Shown here piece by piece: positions 1-5,403 of a stretch of DNA of 5,403 nucleotides; within the stretch, counting starts at the first letter, position 1; the number at the start of each line of letters is the position of its first letter. Source of the DNA: Pseudomonadota bacterium (GTDB lineage: Bacteria; Pseudomonadota; Gammaproteobacteria; SZUA-229); assembly GCA_030836935.1 (NCBI GenBank), contig JAUPMA010000338.1, positions 1-5,403 on the forward strand. Reading direction: 5' to 3'. The position numbers and the translations under genes are program-made. A model generated the notes under the pieces. It was not told the DNA's origin and made no database searches. It was given only the letters and a program-made list of their open reading frames with translations.

Positions 1-1
1 A

Positions 2-1276
2 GAATCAAACGGAACCCTGCAGCTGAATGGAAAAGGAACTGTCGTTGAATATGCAATCCGCATGCGCCAGTTTGATACACATGGACTGTTCAGCCGGCTG
101 ATTGATGAAAATAAAATCAGCCTGCAGCATATCGACACTCTGGCGGAACGTCTTGCCGGTTTTCATGCCAGCATCCGCATCAGCGATAGCGGATCGGTTT
201 TTGGCAATGCGGCTGAAATCATCAAACCTGTAAAGCAAAACTTTGACATCCTGCAACCCATCCTGCAAACCCCGCAACAAGCCAATGATTTGCAGTTCAT
301 TCAGCAATATTCACTCAATCTGTTTGAAACATTAAACACCACTTTGCAGCAACGAAAACAGAATAATTATATTCGTGAATGTCATGGCGATCTGCATCTT
401 GGAAACATTGCACTGTCAGAGGGAGAAATCATTATCTTTGACGGCATCGAATTCAACGACAGTTTCCGCTGGATAGACACCATGAGTGATGTCGCGTTCC
501 TGCTAATGGATTTGCAGGATCACCGCCGCAATGATTATGCCGCGCACTTGCTGAATCATTATCTTGAACTGACCGGTGATTATGGCGGTTTATCCGTGCT
601 GCGTTTTTATATGCTGTATCGCGCCATGGTTCGCGCCAAGGTAGCCGCATTGCGCCTGCAACAGGAGCAGGCTGATGCTCCAGATTACCGGACATTGCAG
701 AAACAGTTGCAGAATTATCTCGATCTGGCAAAAATCTATACACAGCCAGCCATGCCGTTTCTTGCTATTATCTGCGGCATTTCCGGCAGTGGCAAAAGCT
801 GGCTTGCGCAACAACTGGCAGACCATGCGCACGCCATTGTGATTCGTTCTGACAAGGAACGAAAACGGCTGCTCCAGGATTCTGCAGACAATCTCTACTC
901 ATCCGGCAATACCCGCAAGGTATACGAATATTTATTGGCGCTGGCAGAACAGATTGCTGGCAACGGATACGCCGTTATCGTGGATGCCACCTTTATTGAC
1001 AAAACCTGGCGCCGTGCCTTCCAGCAGCTTGCCTTCACATTACAGGTTCCGTTTCATATTCTGTATTGCCACGCCGATATTTCATTACTCGAACAGCGAA
1101 TACGGCAAAGACAAACAGATTTTCGGAATATCTCTGATGCTGATATTCAGGTCATGCTCCGCCAGCATGAAATGATCCAGGATATTGACGAATCTGAACG
1201 CAGGTTCTGCATTGATATCAACACCGGAAATCAAGTTGATATAGATGAACTGTGTACAGTCTTAAGGCCAGAATGA
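2..1276 (+). CDS. AMINOGLYCOSIDE PHOSPHOTRANSFERASE-like / P-loop kinase fusion protein (5' partial)
   Basis: The frame is open from the first bases, so the start lies outside the window; the ATG at 62 is internal, because the residues before it (VEYAIRM) match the conserved core of the family. About 424 residues are visible, against roughly 500-520 for full-length members by memory, so some 90 are missing. The first domain is a phosphotransferase fold: the catalytic-loop motif HGDLHLGN is at 383-406, and FDGIEF, with the likely metal-binding aspartate, follows at 437-454. The second is a P-loop kinase domain (AAA_33 type) with Walker A GISGSGKS at 776-799 and a hydrophobic VIVDAT strand near 977-994. 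Both nucleotide-binding signatures look intact. The protein should be cytoplasmic and phosphorylate a small molecule, but the substrate is unknown and an antibiotic-resistance role should not be assumed from the name. It is convergent with the next gene. Confidence 0.9.
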   Translation, partial: ESNGTLQLNGKGTVVEYAIRMRQFDTHGLFSRLIDENKISLQHIDTLAERLAGFHASIRISDSGSVFGNAAEIIKPVKQNFDILQPILQTPQQANDLQFIQQYSLNLFETLNTTLQQRKQNNYIRECHGDLHLGNIALSEGEIIIFDGIEFNDSFRWIDTMSDVAFLLMDLQDHRRNDYAAHLLNHYLELTGDYGGLSVLRFYMLYRAMVRAKVAALRLQQEQADAPDYRTLQKQLQNYLDLAKIYTQPAMPFLAIICGISGSGKSWLAQQLADHAHAIVIRSDKERKRLLQDSADNLYSSGNTRKVYEYLLALAEQIAGNGYAVIVDATFIDKTWRRAFQQLAFTLQVPFHILYCHADISLLEQRIRQRQTDFRNISDADIQVMLRQHEMIQDIDESERRFCIDINTGNQVDIDELCTVLRPE

Positions 1277-1380
1277 ACATAGCGTTTGCACCGCCCATTC
1301 TGCAAAAATAACCAGCCACATGAAAGGAATATCATTCTGATTTTTTCACCGCATAGAACATCGAGAATCTTGAGTCGGTT

Positions 1381-1407
1381 TCTCTGTGACCTCTGTGTTC
1401 CCTGTGG
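1381..1407. repeat. Three 9-base units with YCTGTG core, possible dispersed intergenic element
   Basis: Three consecutive 9-base units at 1381-1389, 1390-1398 and 1399-1407 share the core YCTGTG at the same place in each unit, followed directly by TGAATTC. On the other strand this reads as a CACAGRG-type periodic sequence. From memory, similar strings (TTCACCACAGAG followed by further CACAGAG units) occur in intergenic regions of many unrelated environmental bacteria, often translated by mistake into small cysteine-rich hypothetical proteins. The periodicity is directly visible; membership of that family is inferred. It lies between two convergent genes, a typical place for such elements. Full boundaries cannot be set; it may extend left to about 1337. 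Confidence 0.5.
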
Positions 1408-1433
1408 TGAATTCTTTCTGACAAAAGACAGAA

Positions 1434-2099
1434 TCAGGGATTTTCCAGTGGCGCAGTTATGCGGTTAAAATCCTTTGGATGCACATACTGCAAGACTTCC
1501 CTGTCATTTTCATTCAGGGCGATATCAAGTCCCTTGTCCGGGTACAGCCAGTGCACCGCATTATTGTTTGAGTCCTTTATTTTTTGTACCGGGGTGCCAA
1601 ATCTTTTTTGTAGCAGTTCCGCATCCAGATCAATTGCGGGAATGTAAGTAATACCGGAAATAATAAAGTTCCGGAGCGCCGCGGTATCATCACTGTGCAA
1701 GGTTACCTTGCGTGCGCCGCTGCCCAGTGTGCTGATGCGCGCACCACGGTTGTACATGGCATCAATGGTTTGCCTGTCTACATTCAGCAACAGAACCATT
1801 TTTGCCTTGATGCCCGCCATTGTAACCGAATCAAAATAAGCTTCGATAACCGGTTCACCGCTGACTGGTACAAACAGGGTCAGTTCGCCCTGCGCACGGC
1901 TATGATGCTCAAACTCTCCCAATCTTGTTGCGCCCGGCTGAATCCTGAATACCCTGATGGAACCATCCGGCAGGGTTTCAATTTGCCAGGGAAGATCTGC
2001 TTCCATCCTTGATGAATCGGACAGGTACCAGGATAAAAAGAATCCCAGTGCCAGCAAAGCAATGGATACGGTCAGTACATTGAGAAAGGAATTTTTCAT
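1434..2099 (-). CDS. Uncharacterised membrane-anchored protein, 221 aa
   Basis: I do not recognise a named family, although the pattern (PWQIETLPDGSIRVF near residues 37-51 and QRFG/KRFGTP...YP.KGLDIAL in the last third) resembles hypothetical proteins I recall from proteobacteria. One hydrophobic segment at about residues 6-26 is an uncleaved anchor or signal sequence, leaving about 190 residues probably in the periplasm. The C-terminal part (RFGTP at 166-170, HWLYP at 183-187, EVLQYV at 201-206) loosely resembles the turn and strand pattern of BamE/SmpA-like domains; this is only inference. The ATG at 2099 is chosen because it puts the hydrophobic segment at the N-terminus and follows the previous stop by 16 bases; a GTG at 2165 would add 22 unconvincing residues and overlap the upstream gene. 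An AGG lies about 10 bases before the ATG. Probably co-transcribed with the four-helix membrane protein upstream. Confidence 0.75.
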   Translation of the reverse strand: MKNSFLNVLTVSIALLALGFFLSWYLSDSSRMEADLPWQIETLPDGSIRVFRIQPGATRLGEFEHHSRAQGELTLFVPVSGEPVIEAYFDSVTMAGIKAKMVLLLNVDRQTIDAMYNRGARISTLGSGARKVTLHSDDTAALRNFIISGITYIPAIDLDAELLQKRFGTPVQKIKDSNNNAVHWLYPDKGLDIALNENDREVLQYVHPKDFNRITAPLENP

Positions 2100-2116
2100 G
2101 AGTGAGCAGCCTGTTT

Positions 2117-2620
2117 TTAAATTACGGATTGTGGTGCGCCGTGCGGATATTTTTCCAGTATCCACTCCGGCAATATACCGCTTTTTGCCTGATGCAATGA
2201 TTCAGACTCCAGCATGATCAATATCAGAACAGTCACCATCACCGGCAATATAGCGGCGCCACCCAGCGCCCAGTGCCGGGGACGCAAATGACCATCCGAT
2301 ACAAGCCATACCACCAGAAAGACTGTCAGCATGACGGCGATCATAAAGATAAATTTTTTGCTGCGACTGACACAAACCTGCCAGTGTCCATTTACATACC
2401 AGGAATATCTGTTTTTTGCGCGATGTGCTCCCCAGAAAATGAAGAGCGTACTGAGAATGGAGAAAATCGGCACCACTACAATGTATTGCGTGAGTGAACT
2501 GGCGGTAAGAATAGTGGCAAACACCAGAATATGATTGAAAATCAGATTAACCAGAAAAATATCATGGGGAATCTTGGCTTGCCTGGCTTCAGTTTCAGAG
2601 ATTTTGAATTGCAGGTTCAT
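2117..2620 (-). CDS. Uncharacterised four-helix inner-membrane protein, 167 aa
   Basis: No family is recognised with confidence. The protein has a short charged, cytoplasm-like N-terminus (residues 1-20) and four hydrophobic segments at about 21-40, 45-65, 90-108 and 118-137. A basic loop (HRAKNRY...SRSKK, 67-89) lies between the second and third, which by the positive-inside rule suggests that both termini are cytoplasmic. A soluble tail of about 30 residues ends with LPEWILEKYP. No catalytic motif, metal ligand cluster or transporter signature is visible. The ATG at 2620 is preferred; a TTG at 2629 in the same frame would add three residues. Neither has a clear Shine-Dalgarno sequence. It starts 42 bases after the stop of the tatD-family gene and ends 16 bases before the next gene, so it is probably part of the same transcription unit and may work with the anchored protein that follows. 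Confidence 0.8.
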   Translation of the reverse strand: MNLQFKISETEARQAKIPHDIFLVNLIFNHILVFATILTASSLTQYIVVVPIFSILSTLFIFWGAHRAKNRYSWYVNGHWQVCVSRSKKFIFMIAVMLTVFLVVWLVSDGHLRPRHWALGGAAILPVMVTVLILIMLESESLHQAKSGILPEWILEKYPHGAPQSVI

Positions 2621-2662
2621 GACAATCAAACCGGGTAAATAAACAGGCCGGCATCATACCAT

Positions 2663-3448
2663 TTACAGGGCGGTATTACCCGGGGCAAAAAGTCGCAGAT
2701 AATTGGCCGAACTCAGCGCGGCTATTTTTTCAGCCGGAACACTTCTTACATCAGCCAGACATTCCGCTACATGCCTGACCCAGCCGGGATAATTCTTTTT
2801 GCCGCGATGCGGCACCGGTGCCAGATAAGGTGAATCGGTTTCGATCAGAAACATATCATCCGGCACTTTACTCGCCACATCACGCAGCGATTCAGCATTG
2901 CGAAACGTCACAATGCCGGAAAACGAAATATAAAACCCCAGATCAAGTGCCTGTTTTGCCAGGTCCCAGCTTTCGGTAAAACAGTGCATGACGCCACCGC
3001 ACTGCCGGGCGTTTTCCTGCTGCATGAGGCCGATGGTGTCAGCCTGCGCATCACGGGTATGAATAATCAGCGGTTTATGTAACTGGTTGGCAACGCGAAT
3101 ATGGGTTCTGAAACTTTGTTGCTGAATATCTACCGTATCCTTTCCATAGTAATAATCCAGACCGGTTTCACCAATGGCGACCACTTTTTTATCCGCGCCC
3201 AGGCGCAACAACTCATCCATTTCACTCGCATGCTTTGCCGTATCGGACGGATGATTGCCAACCGACACATCAACAAAGTCATACGCATCCACCAGTTCAC
3301 GCATGTGTTTGTAACGTTCAAGATTGATGGATACGCACAACATGCGATCAACCTGCTGCTGGCGGATATTGTTAATCAGCGTATCAAAATTGTTATCGAA
3401 GTGTTGCAGATCAATGCAGTCAAGATGACAGTGAGAATCTATAAACAT
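2663..3448 (-). CDS. ycfH: TatD-family metal-dependent hydrolase (YcfH-like), 261 aa
   Basis: A complete TatD-family TIM-barrel protein of normal length (about 260 residues). The metal ligands of the family are all present: the N-terminal HCH pair (H6, H8 in MFIDSHCHLD), E94 in AIGETGLDYY, H130 in PLIIHTRDA, H155 in GGVMHCF and D205 in LIETDSPYLAP. Studied family members are divalent-metal-dependent DNases or exonucleases, and E. coli YcfH lies next to holB; the physiological substrate of YcfH-type proteins is not settled. The protein is expected to be cytoplasmic despite the family's historical Tat name. The start is fixed by the canonical N-terminus although no strong ribosome binding site precedes it. 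The gene follows pilZ after 87 bases in which I see no clear promoter or terminator, and precedes the four-helix membrane protein by 42 bases. The symbol rests on synteny and family; tatD itself is a less likely orthologue. Confidence 0.95.
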   Translation of the reverse strand: MFIDSHCHLDCIDLQHFDNNFDTLINNIRQQQVDRMLCVSINLERYKHMRELVDAYDFVDVSVGNHPSDTAKHASEMDELLRLGADKKVVAIGETGLDYYYGKDTVDIQQQSFRTHIRVANQLHKPLIIHTRDAQADTIGLMQQENARQCGGVMHCFTESWDLAKQALDLGFYISFSGIVTFRNAESLRDVASKVPDDMFLIETDSPYLAPVPHRGKKNYPGWVRHVAECLADVRSVPAEKIAALSSANYLRLFAPGNTAL

Positions 3449-3535
3449 TTTTTAAAGCTGACTAAGGTGACGTGAAATACATTCTTGAAGCAATCGGCAT
3501 TCCTTCGCCCTTGCTACTTTAAACTTTAACCTGCT

Positions 3536-3898
3536 TCACATTGTATGCGTCATGCGATCCGATTTAAGCGCACCCGCAAGATAGGTATCGATCTTGCCGC
3601 GCGTCTGGCCGTTATCCTGTGCACCAAACTGCACACCAATGCCGGCGGTTTTGTTGCCTTGCGCACCCGTTGGTGTAATCCAGATGATTTTGCCGGCCAC
3701 CGGCAGGCGTTCGTTGTCTTCCATCAGCGTAAGCAGCATGAACACTTCCTCGCCCAGGCTGTACTGCTTGTTGGTGGGAATGAACAAACCGCCATTTTTG
3801 ATGAAGGGCATGTAGGCCGCATACAGCGCCGCCTTGTCCTTGATGGTGAGAGACAATATGCCTTGCCGTGGAGCCTTGCCGCCAGGAACAGTCGCCAT
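3536..3898 (-). CDS. pilZ: Type IV pilus PilZ protein, degenerate PilZ domain, 120 aa
   Basis: A single-domain PilZ protein of the length typical for the founding type IV pilus subgroup. Recognisable stretches are ILSLTIKDKAALYAAYMPF (14-32), NGGLFIPT (35-42), a LGEEVFMLLTLM strand (49-60) and VAGKIIWITPTGAQ through AGIGVQF (67-91). The c-di-GMP signature of canonical PilZ domains (RxxxR plus D/NxSxxG) is absent; the second element is replaced by NGGLFI. This fits pilus PilZ proteins, which generally do not bind c-di-GMP but act through partners such as the PilB ATPase and FimX in Xanthomonas. The protein is cytoplasmic and needed for pilus assembly in Pseudomonas-type systems; no other pilus gene is in this window. 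An AAGGG at 3907-3911, inside the end of holB, lies 8 bases from the ATG, a good ribosome binding site that supports this start. The gap to holB is only 3 bases, suggesting translational coupling. Confidence 0.93.
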   Translation of the reverse strand: MATVPGGKAPRQGILSLTIKDKAALYAAYMPFIKNGGLFIPTNKQYSLGEEVFMLLTLMEDNERLPVAGKIIWITPTGAQGNKTAGIGVQFGAQDNGQTRGKIDTYLAGALKSDRMTHTM

Positions 3899-3901
3899 GT
3901 G

Positions 3902-4921
3902 TTATGCCCTTTTTACTAAAAGCTGCCACGATATTAGCAAATCTTCCCACAAGAGTTGGGCATTCAGTGAAACTGTTTGCATGCGGCGCAGATTCAATAC
4001 CTCATCCAGCAGACCGTACACACGCTGCATATTGAGTTGTTGCGCCAGTTGCCGGAGCTCGGCGGCGTAATCCAGATTGGTGATTTCGGCCTGCGCCGAG
4101 GACTGCAACCTCAACACATCCGCCAGCCAGTCATGCAGCCAGCCCAGCAATTCAGGTGCGGGCAGCTTCGACAACCCTTCCGCATGGCTCACCAGCGATT
4201 GATTACGCGCCACACCCAGCAAAGCCTCCACCAGCAGCTGACGTGGCTGCAAGGCATCGGCCTGTGCCAGTTGTTGCGCCAGCAAGGGCGCACCGTGGGC
4301 GAGACGCAGCATCAACTCGCTGTTAGCAATCTTCTGTTGCGCCAGCCAGTCAGTCGCCAGCTTTTCAACCGGCACATAAAACGAAATACGCTGGCAACGG
4401 CTGCGAACAGTAATCGGCAAACGCTGCGGCCGCGAACTGACCAGGATAAGCACCGTATTGGCGCCGGGTTCTTCCAGGGTTTTAAGCAGACTGTTGGCCG
4501 CATTCATGTTCATGCTGTCGGCCATATTGATAACCGCCACCTTGTAACCGCCATACTGGCTGGTGAGCGACATGGCCGCACACAGGGCGCGAATGTCATC
4601 CACCTTGATCGCCTTGTCGGCTTCCTCCGGCTCCAGCCACAAACAATCCGGATGCGTCCCCATGTGGGTCAGGGCCGAATCCCTGTTATTGCTCTCGTCA
4701 TTCACCGGCGCCACCTGCAACAACAAACAGGCATCGCATTCACCACAGGCCTCGCCCGAAGCCTGCGGTTGTTTGCATAACAGCGATTTGGCGAGCTGAA
4801 TGGCGAAGTCACACTTGCCCAAACCGGTCTGGCCGGTGAGCAGCAAGGCATGCGGTAACCGCTGTTCACGGACTTGCGATTGCAGCTGTTGCCATTGTTG
4901 TGATTGCCATGGATAAATCAT
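3902..4921 (-). CDS. holB: DNA polymerase III clamp loader subunit delta', 339 aa
   Basis: The delta' subunit is part of the clamp loader that opens and places the beta clamp on primed DNA. Length fits the family (E. coli 334). Numbered from the ATG: P-loop region GQTGLGK at 30-36, zinc module cysteines C49, C59, C62 and C65, THPD at 89-92, the LLKTLEEP stretch at 145-152, LILVSS (sensor 1 region) and the RSRC arginine-finger motif at 173-176, then the helical C-terminal collar domain. The residue after GK is Cys rather than Thr/Ser, so the P-loop looks impaired, as expected for a subunit that does not hydrolyse ATP. About 17 residues more than in E. coli separate the last zinc cysteine from THPD. 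The ATG at 4921 gives the family-like start MIYPWQ; a TTG at 4930 would add three residues. No clear Shine-Dalgarno is seen. It leads directly into pilZ. Confidence 0.96.
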   Translation of the reverse strand: MIYPWQSQQWQQLQSQVREQRLPHALLLTGQTGLGKCDFAIQLAKSLLCKQPQASGEACGECDACLLLQVAPVNDESNNRDSALTHMGTHPDCLWLEPEEADKAIKVDDIRALCAAMSLTSQYGGYKVAVINMADSMNMNAANSLLKTLEEPGANTVLILVSSRPQRLPITVRSRCQRISFYVPVEKLATDWLAQQKIANSELMLRLAHGAPLLAQQLAQADALQPRQLLVEALLGVARNQSLVSHAEGLSKLPAPELLGWLHDWLADVLRLQSSAQAEITNLDYAAELRQLAQQLNMQRVYGLLDEVLNLRRMQTVSLNAQLLWEDLLISWQLLVKRA

Positions 4922-5079
4922 ATTAAACAATTAGTTATGATGCGTACTTAAAGCCAGTTAATGTTGATTGCGAAGTGTTCCACGGTCCCGGGTTATTCAT
5001 AGTCAAGCTATAGAGATTGCCCCGGCATCGGTCGCATCCAGTGCTGTCAGAACCACCCCTCCAGGCAACGCGAACATTA
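4922..5079. other. Intergenic region upstream of holB, no gene recognised
   Basis: This 158-base gap separates the nucleotidyltransferase from holB, both on the minus strand. It must carry any holB promoter not supplied by read-through, but I see no strong -35/-10 pair, no strong hairpin followed by a T tract, and no Shine-Dalgarno before the holB ATG. A CCCGGG palindrome and the short direct repeat GATGC...GATGC are present and probably incidental. A 65-codon open frame crosses it (5132-4935, minus), but it overlaps the nucleotidyltransferase end out of frame and shows no known domain. Confidence 0.5.
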
Positions 5080-5403
5080 TCACGGATGATGTCTTGAAAA
5101 AATTTCCACGCCGACGCGATCAATATGCTCAATCAGTTCAGCATTGCCAATCTGGCTGTACAGCGACAAATCCACTTTATATGGCAGCATCAAGTCATCC
5201 ATCTGATCTTCTATTTGCATGAATTCCGAAAATGAAATATCGCCACCCTTGATGGTTAAATCAATATCAGAACCCGCGCGGTAGTTGCCATTGGCGCGCG
5301 AGCCGTAAATCACCACGGAATTTATACCATTGTGCCTGGCAAAAACACTGTTCAGTTTTTCAAGCGTCTCGGGTGACAAACCAAATGAATTGGCGTTGGT
5401 CAT
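5080..5403 (-). CDS. MNT-type minimal nucleotidyltransferase domain protein, 107 aa
   Basis: A small nucleotidyltransferase of the DNA polymerase beta superfamily (HI0073/MNT type). The signature GSRANGNYRAGSDIDL lies at residues 34-49, with the metal-binding acidic pair D46 and D48; D78 in YKVDLS is the likely third carboxylate. It ends with HIDRVGVEIF, a typical terminal helix and strand of this group. All active-site residues seem intact. In characterised MntA/HepT pairs such a protein adenylylates, and so inactivates, a HEPN-domain RNase toxin; in HI0073/HI0074 pairs the partner is an adjacent helical protein. No HEPN gene lies on the downstream side, so a partner would have to be upstream, beyond the right edge. 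The ATG is the last codon of the window, so an earlier start cannot be excluded. Antitoxin function is inferred from family only. Confidence 0.87.
   Translation of the reverse strand: MTNANSFGLSPETLEKLNSVFARHNGINSVVIYGSRANGNYRAGSDIDLTIKGGDISFSEFMQIEDQMDDLMLPYKVDLSLYSQIGNAELIEHIDRVGVEIFSRHHP

Noticed and set aside
1269..1302. Inverted repeat CAGAATG/CATTCTG around the stop of the kinase-like gene
   Set aside because: Seven pairs with a 20-base loop and no T tract; may be chance.
1416..1433. Hairpin TTCTG/CAGAA just after the end of the anchored-protein gene, considered as terminator
   Set aside because: Only 5 base pairs with a loop of 8 and no T tract on either strand.
1286..1468. 60-codon plus-strand open frame in the convergent junction, containing FLCDLCVPCGEFF
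   Set aside because: The cysteine-rich peptide is the translation of the 9-base-periodic element; such peptides are common spurious calls. The frame also runs into the convergent gene and has no ribosome binding site.
2167..2252. 11-base direct repeat CCGGCAATATA (2167-2177 and 2242-2252)
   Set aside because: Both copies encode the same tripeptide, Ile-Leu-Pro, in one membrane protein; most likely coincidence of codon use.
3101..3475. Plus-strand open frame opposite the tatD-family gene
   Set aside because: Same antisense codon register as the real gene; no recognisable protein.
3486..3538. Inverted repeat TGAAGCA/TGCTTCA flanking the pilZ-tatD spacer
   Set aside because: Short arms 39 bases apart, one overlapping the pilZ stop; no regulatory pattern.
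3545..3919. Plus-strand open frame opposite pilZ
   Set aside because: Antisense register of pilZ, no domain, and pilZ is unmistakable on the other strand.
3977..4780. Long plus-strand open frame (267 codons) opposite holB
   Set aside because: It is in exact codon register with holB, so it stays open simply because holB rarely uses TTA, CTA or TCA codons. Its product is Gln/His/Arg-rich with no domain, as expected of antisense translation.
4921..4945. TAAACAATTAGTTATG string resembling an integron attC end
   Set aside because: No complementary second end or long imperfect palindrome was found around it, and no integrase is present.
4934..4961. Promoter-like hexamers before holB
   Set aside because: Each hexamer matches consensus at only about four of six bases and the start site would be implausibly close to the ATG; not listed as a feature.
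4935..5132. 65-codon minus-strand frame in the gap upstream of holB
   Set aside because: Overlaps the intact nucleotidyltransferase out of frame, has no domain and no supported start.

Overview
The window looks like ordinary chromosome of a Gram-negative proteobacterium, most likely a gamma- or betaproteobacterium. The main clue is the minus-strand block holB - pilZ - tatD/ycfH, a conserved arrangement in those classes. The degenerate, type IV pilus type PilZ protein and the AMINOGLYCOSIDE PHOSPHOTRANSFERASE/P-loop kinase fusion at the left edge fit the same groups. Base composition is moderate. No rRNA, tRNA, CRISPR array, transposase or prophage gene was seen. The genus cannot be named from the sequence alone.

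Layout. Positions 2-1276 (+) hold the 3' part of a two-domain kinase-like protein; its 5' end lies outside the window. It converges on a minus-strand gene run. The 157-base junction (1277-1433) holds no gene, but has a short 9-base-periodic sequence (1381-1407) resembling an element scattered through many environmental bacterial genomes. Everything to the right is on the minus strand. In transcription order it is: a small MNT-type nucleotidyltransferase (5403-5080), a 158-base gap, holB (4921-3902), pilZ (3898-3536), a TatD-family metal hydrolase (3448-2663), an unrecognised four-helix membrane protein (2620-2117) and an unrecognised membrane-anchored protein (2099-1434).

How the genes fit together. 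holB and pilZ are 3 bases apart and surely co-transcribed. tatD follows after 87 bases, and the two membrane-associated genes follow at 42 and 16 bases, so all five may form one transcription unit. The block mixes functions: DNA polymerase III clamp loader, pilus biogenesis, metal-dependent nuclease/hydrolase, and two envelope proteins of unknown role. The nucleotidyltransferase resembles the antitoxin-like half of MNT/HEPN pairs and sits where tmk is often found upstream of holB; its partner, if present, would lie beyond the right edge.

I found no convincing new biological system. The points most worth a second look are the periodic junction element, the uncharacterised two-gene membrane pair behind tatD, the nucleotidyltransferase next to holB, and an insertion of about 17 residues in the delta' subunit.
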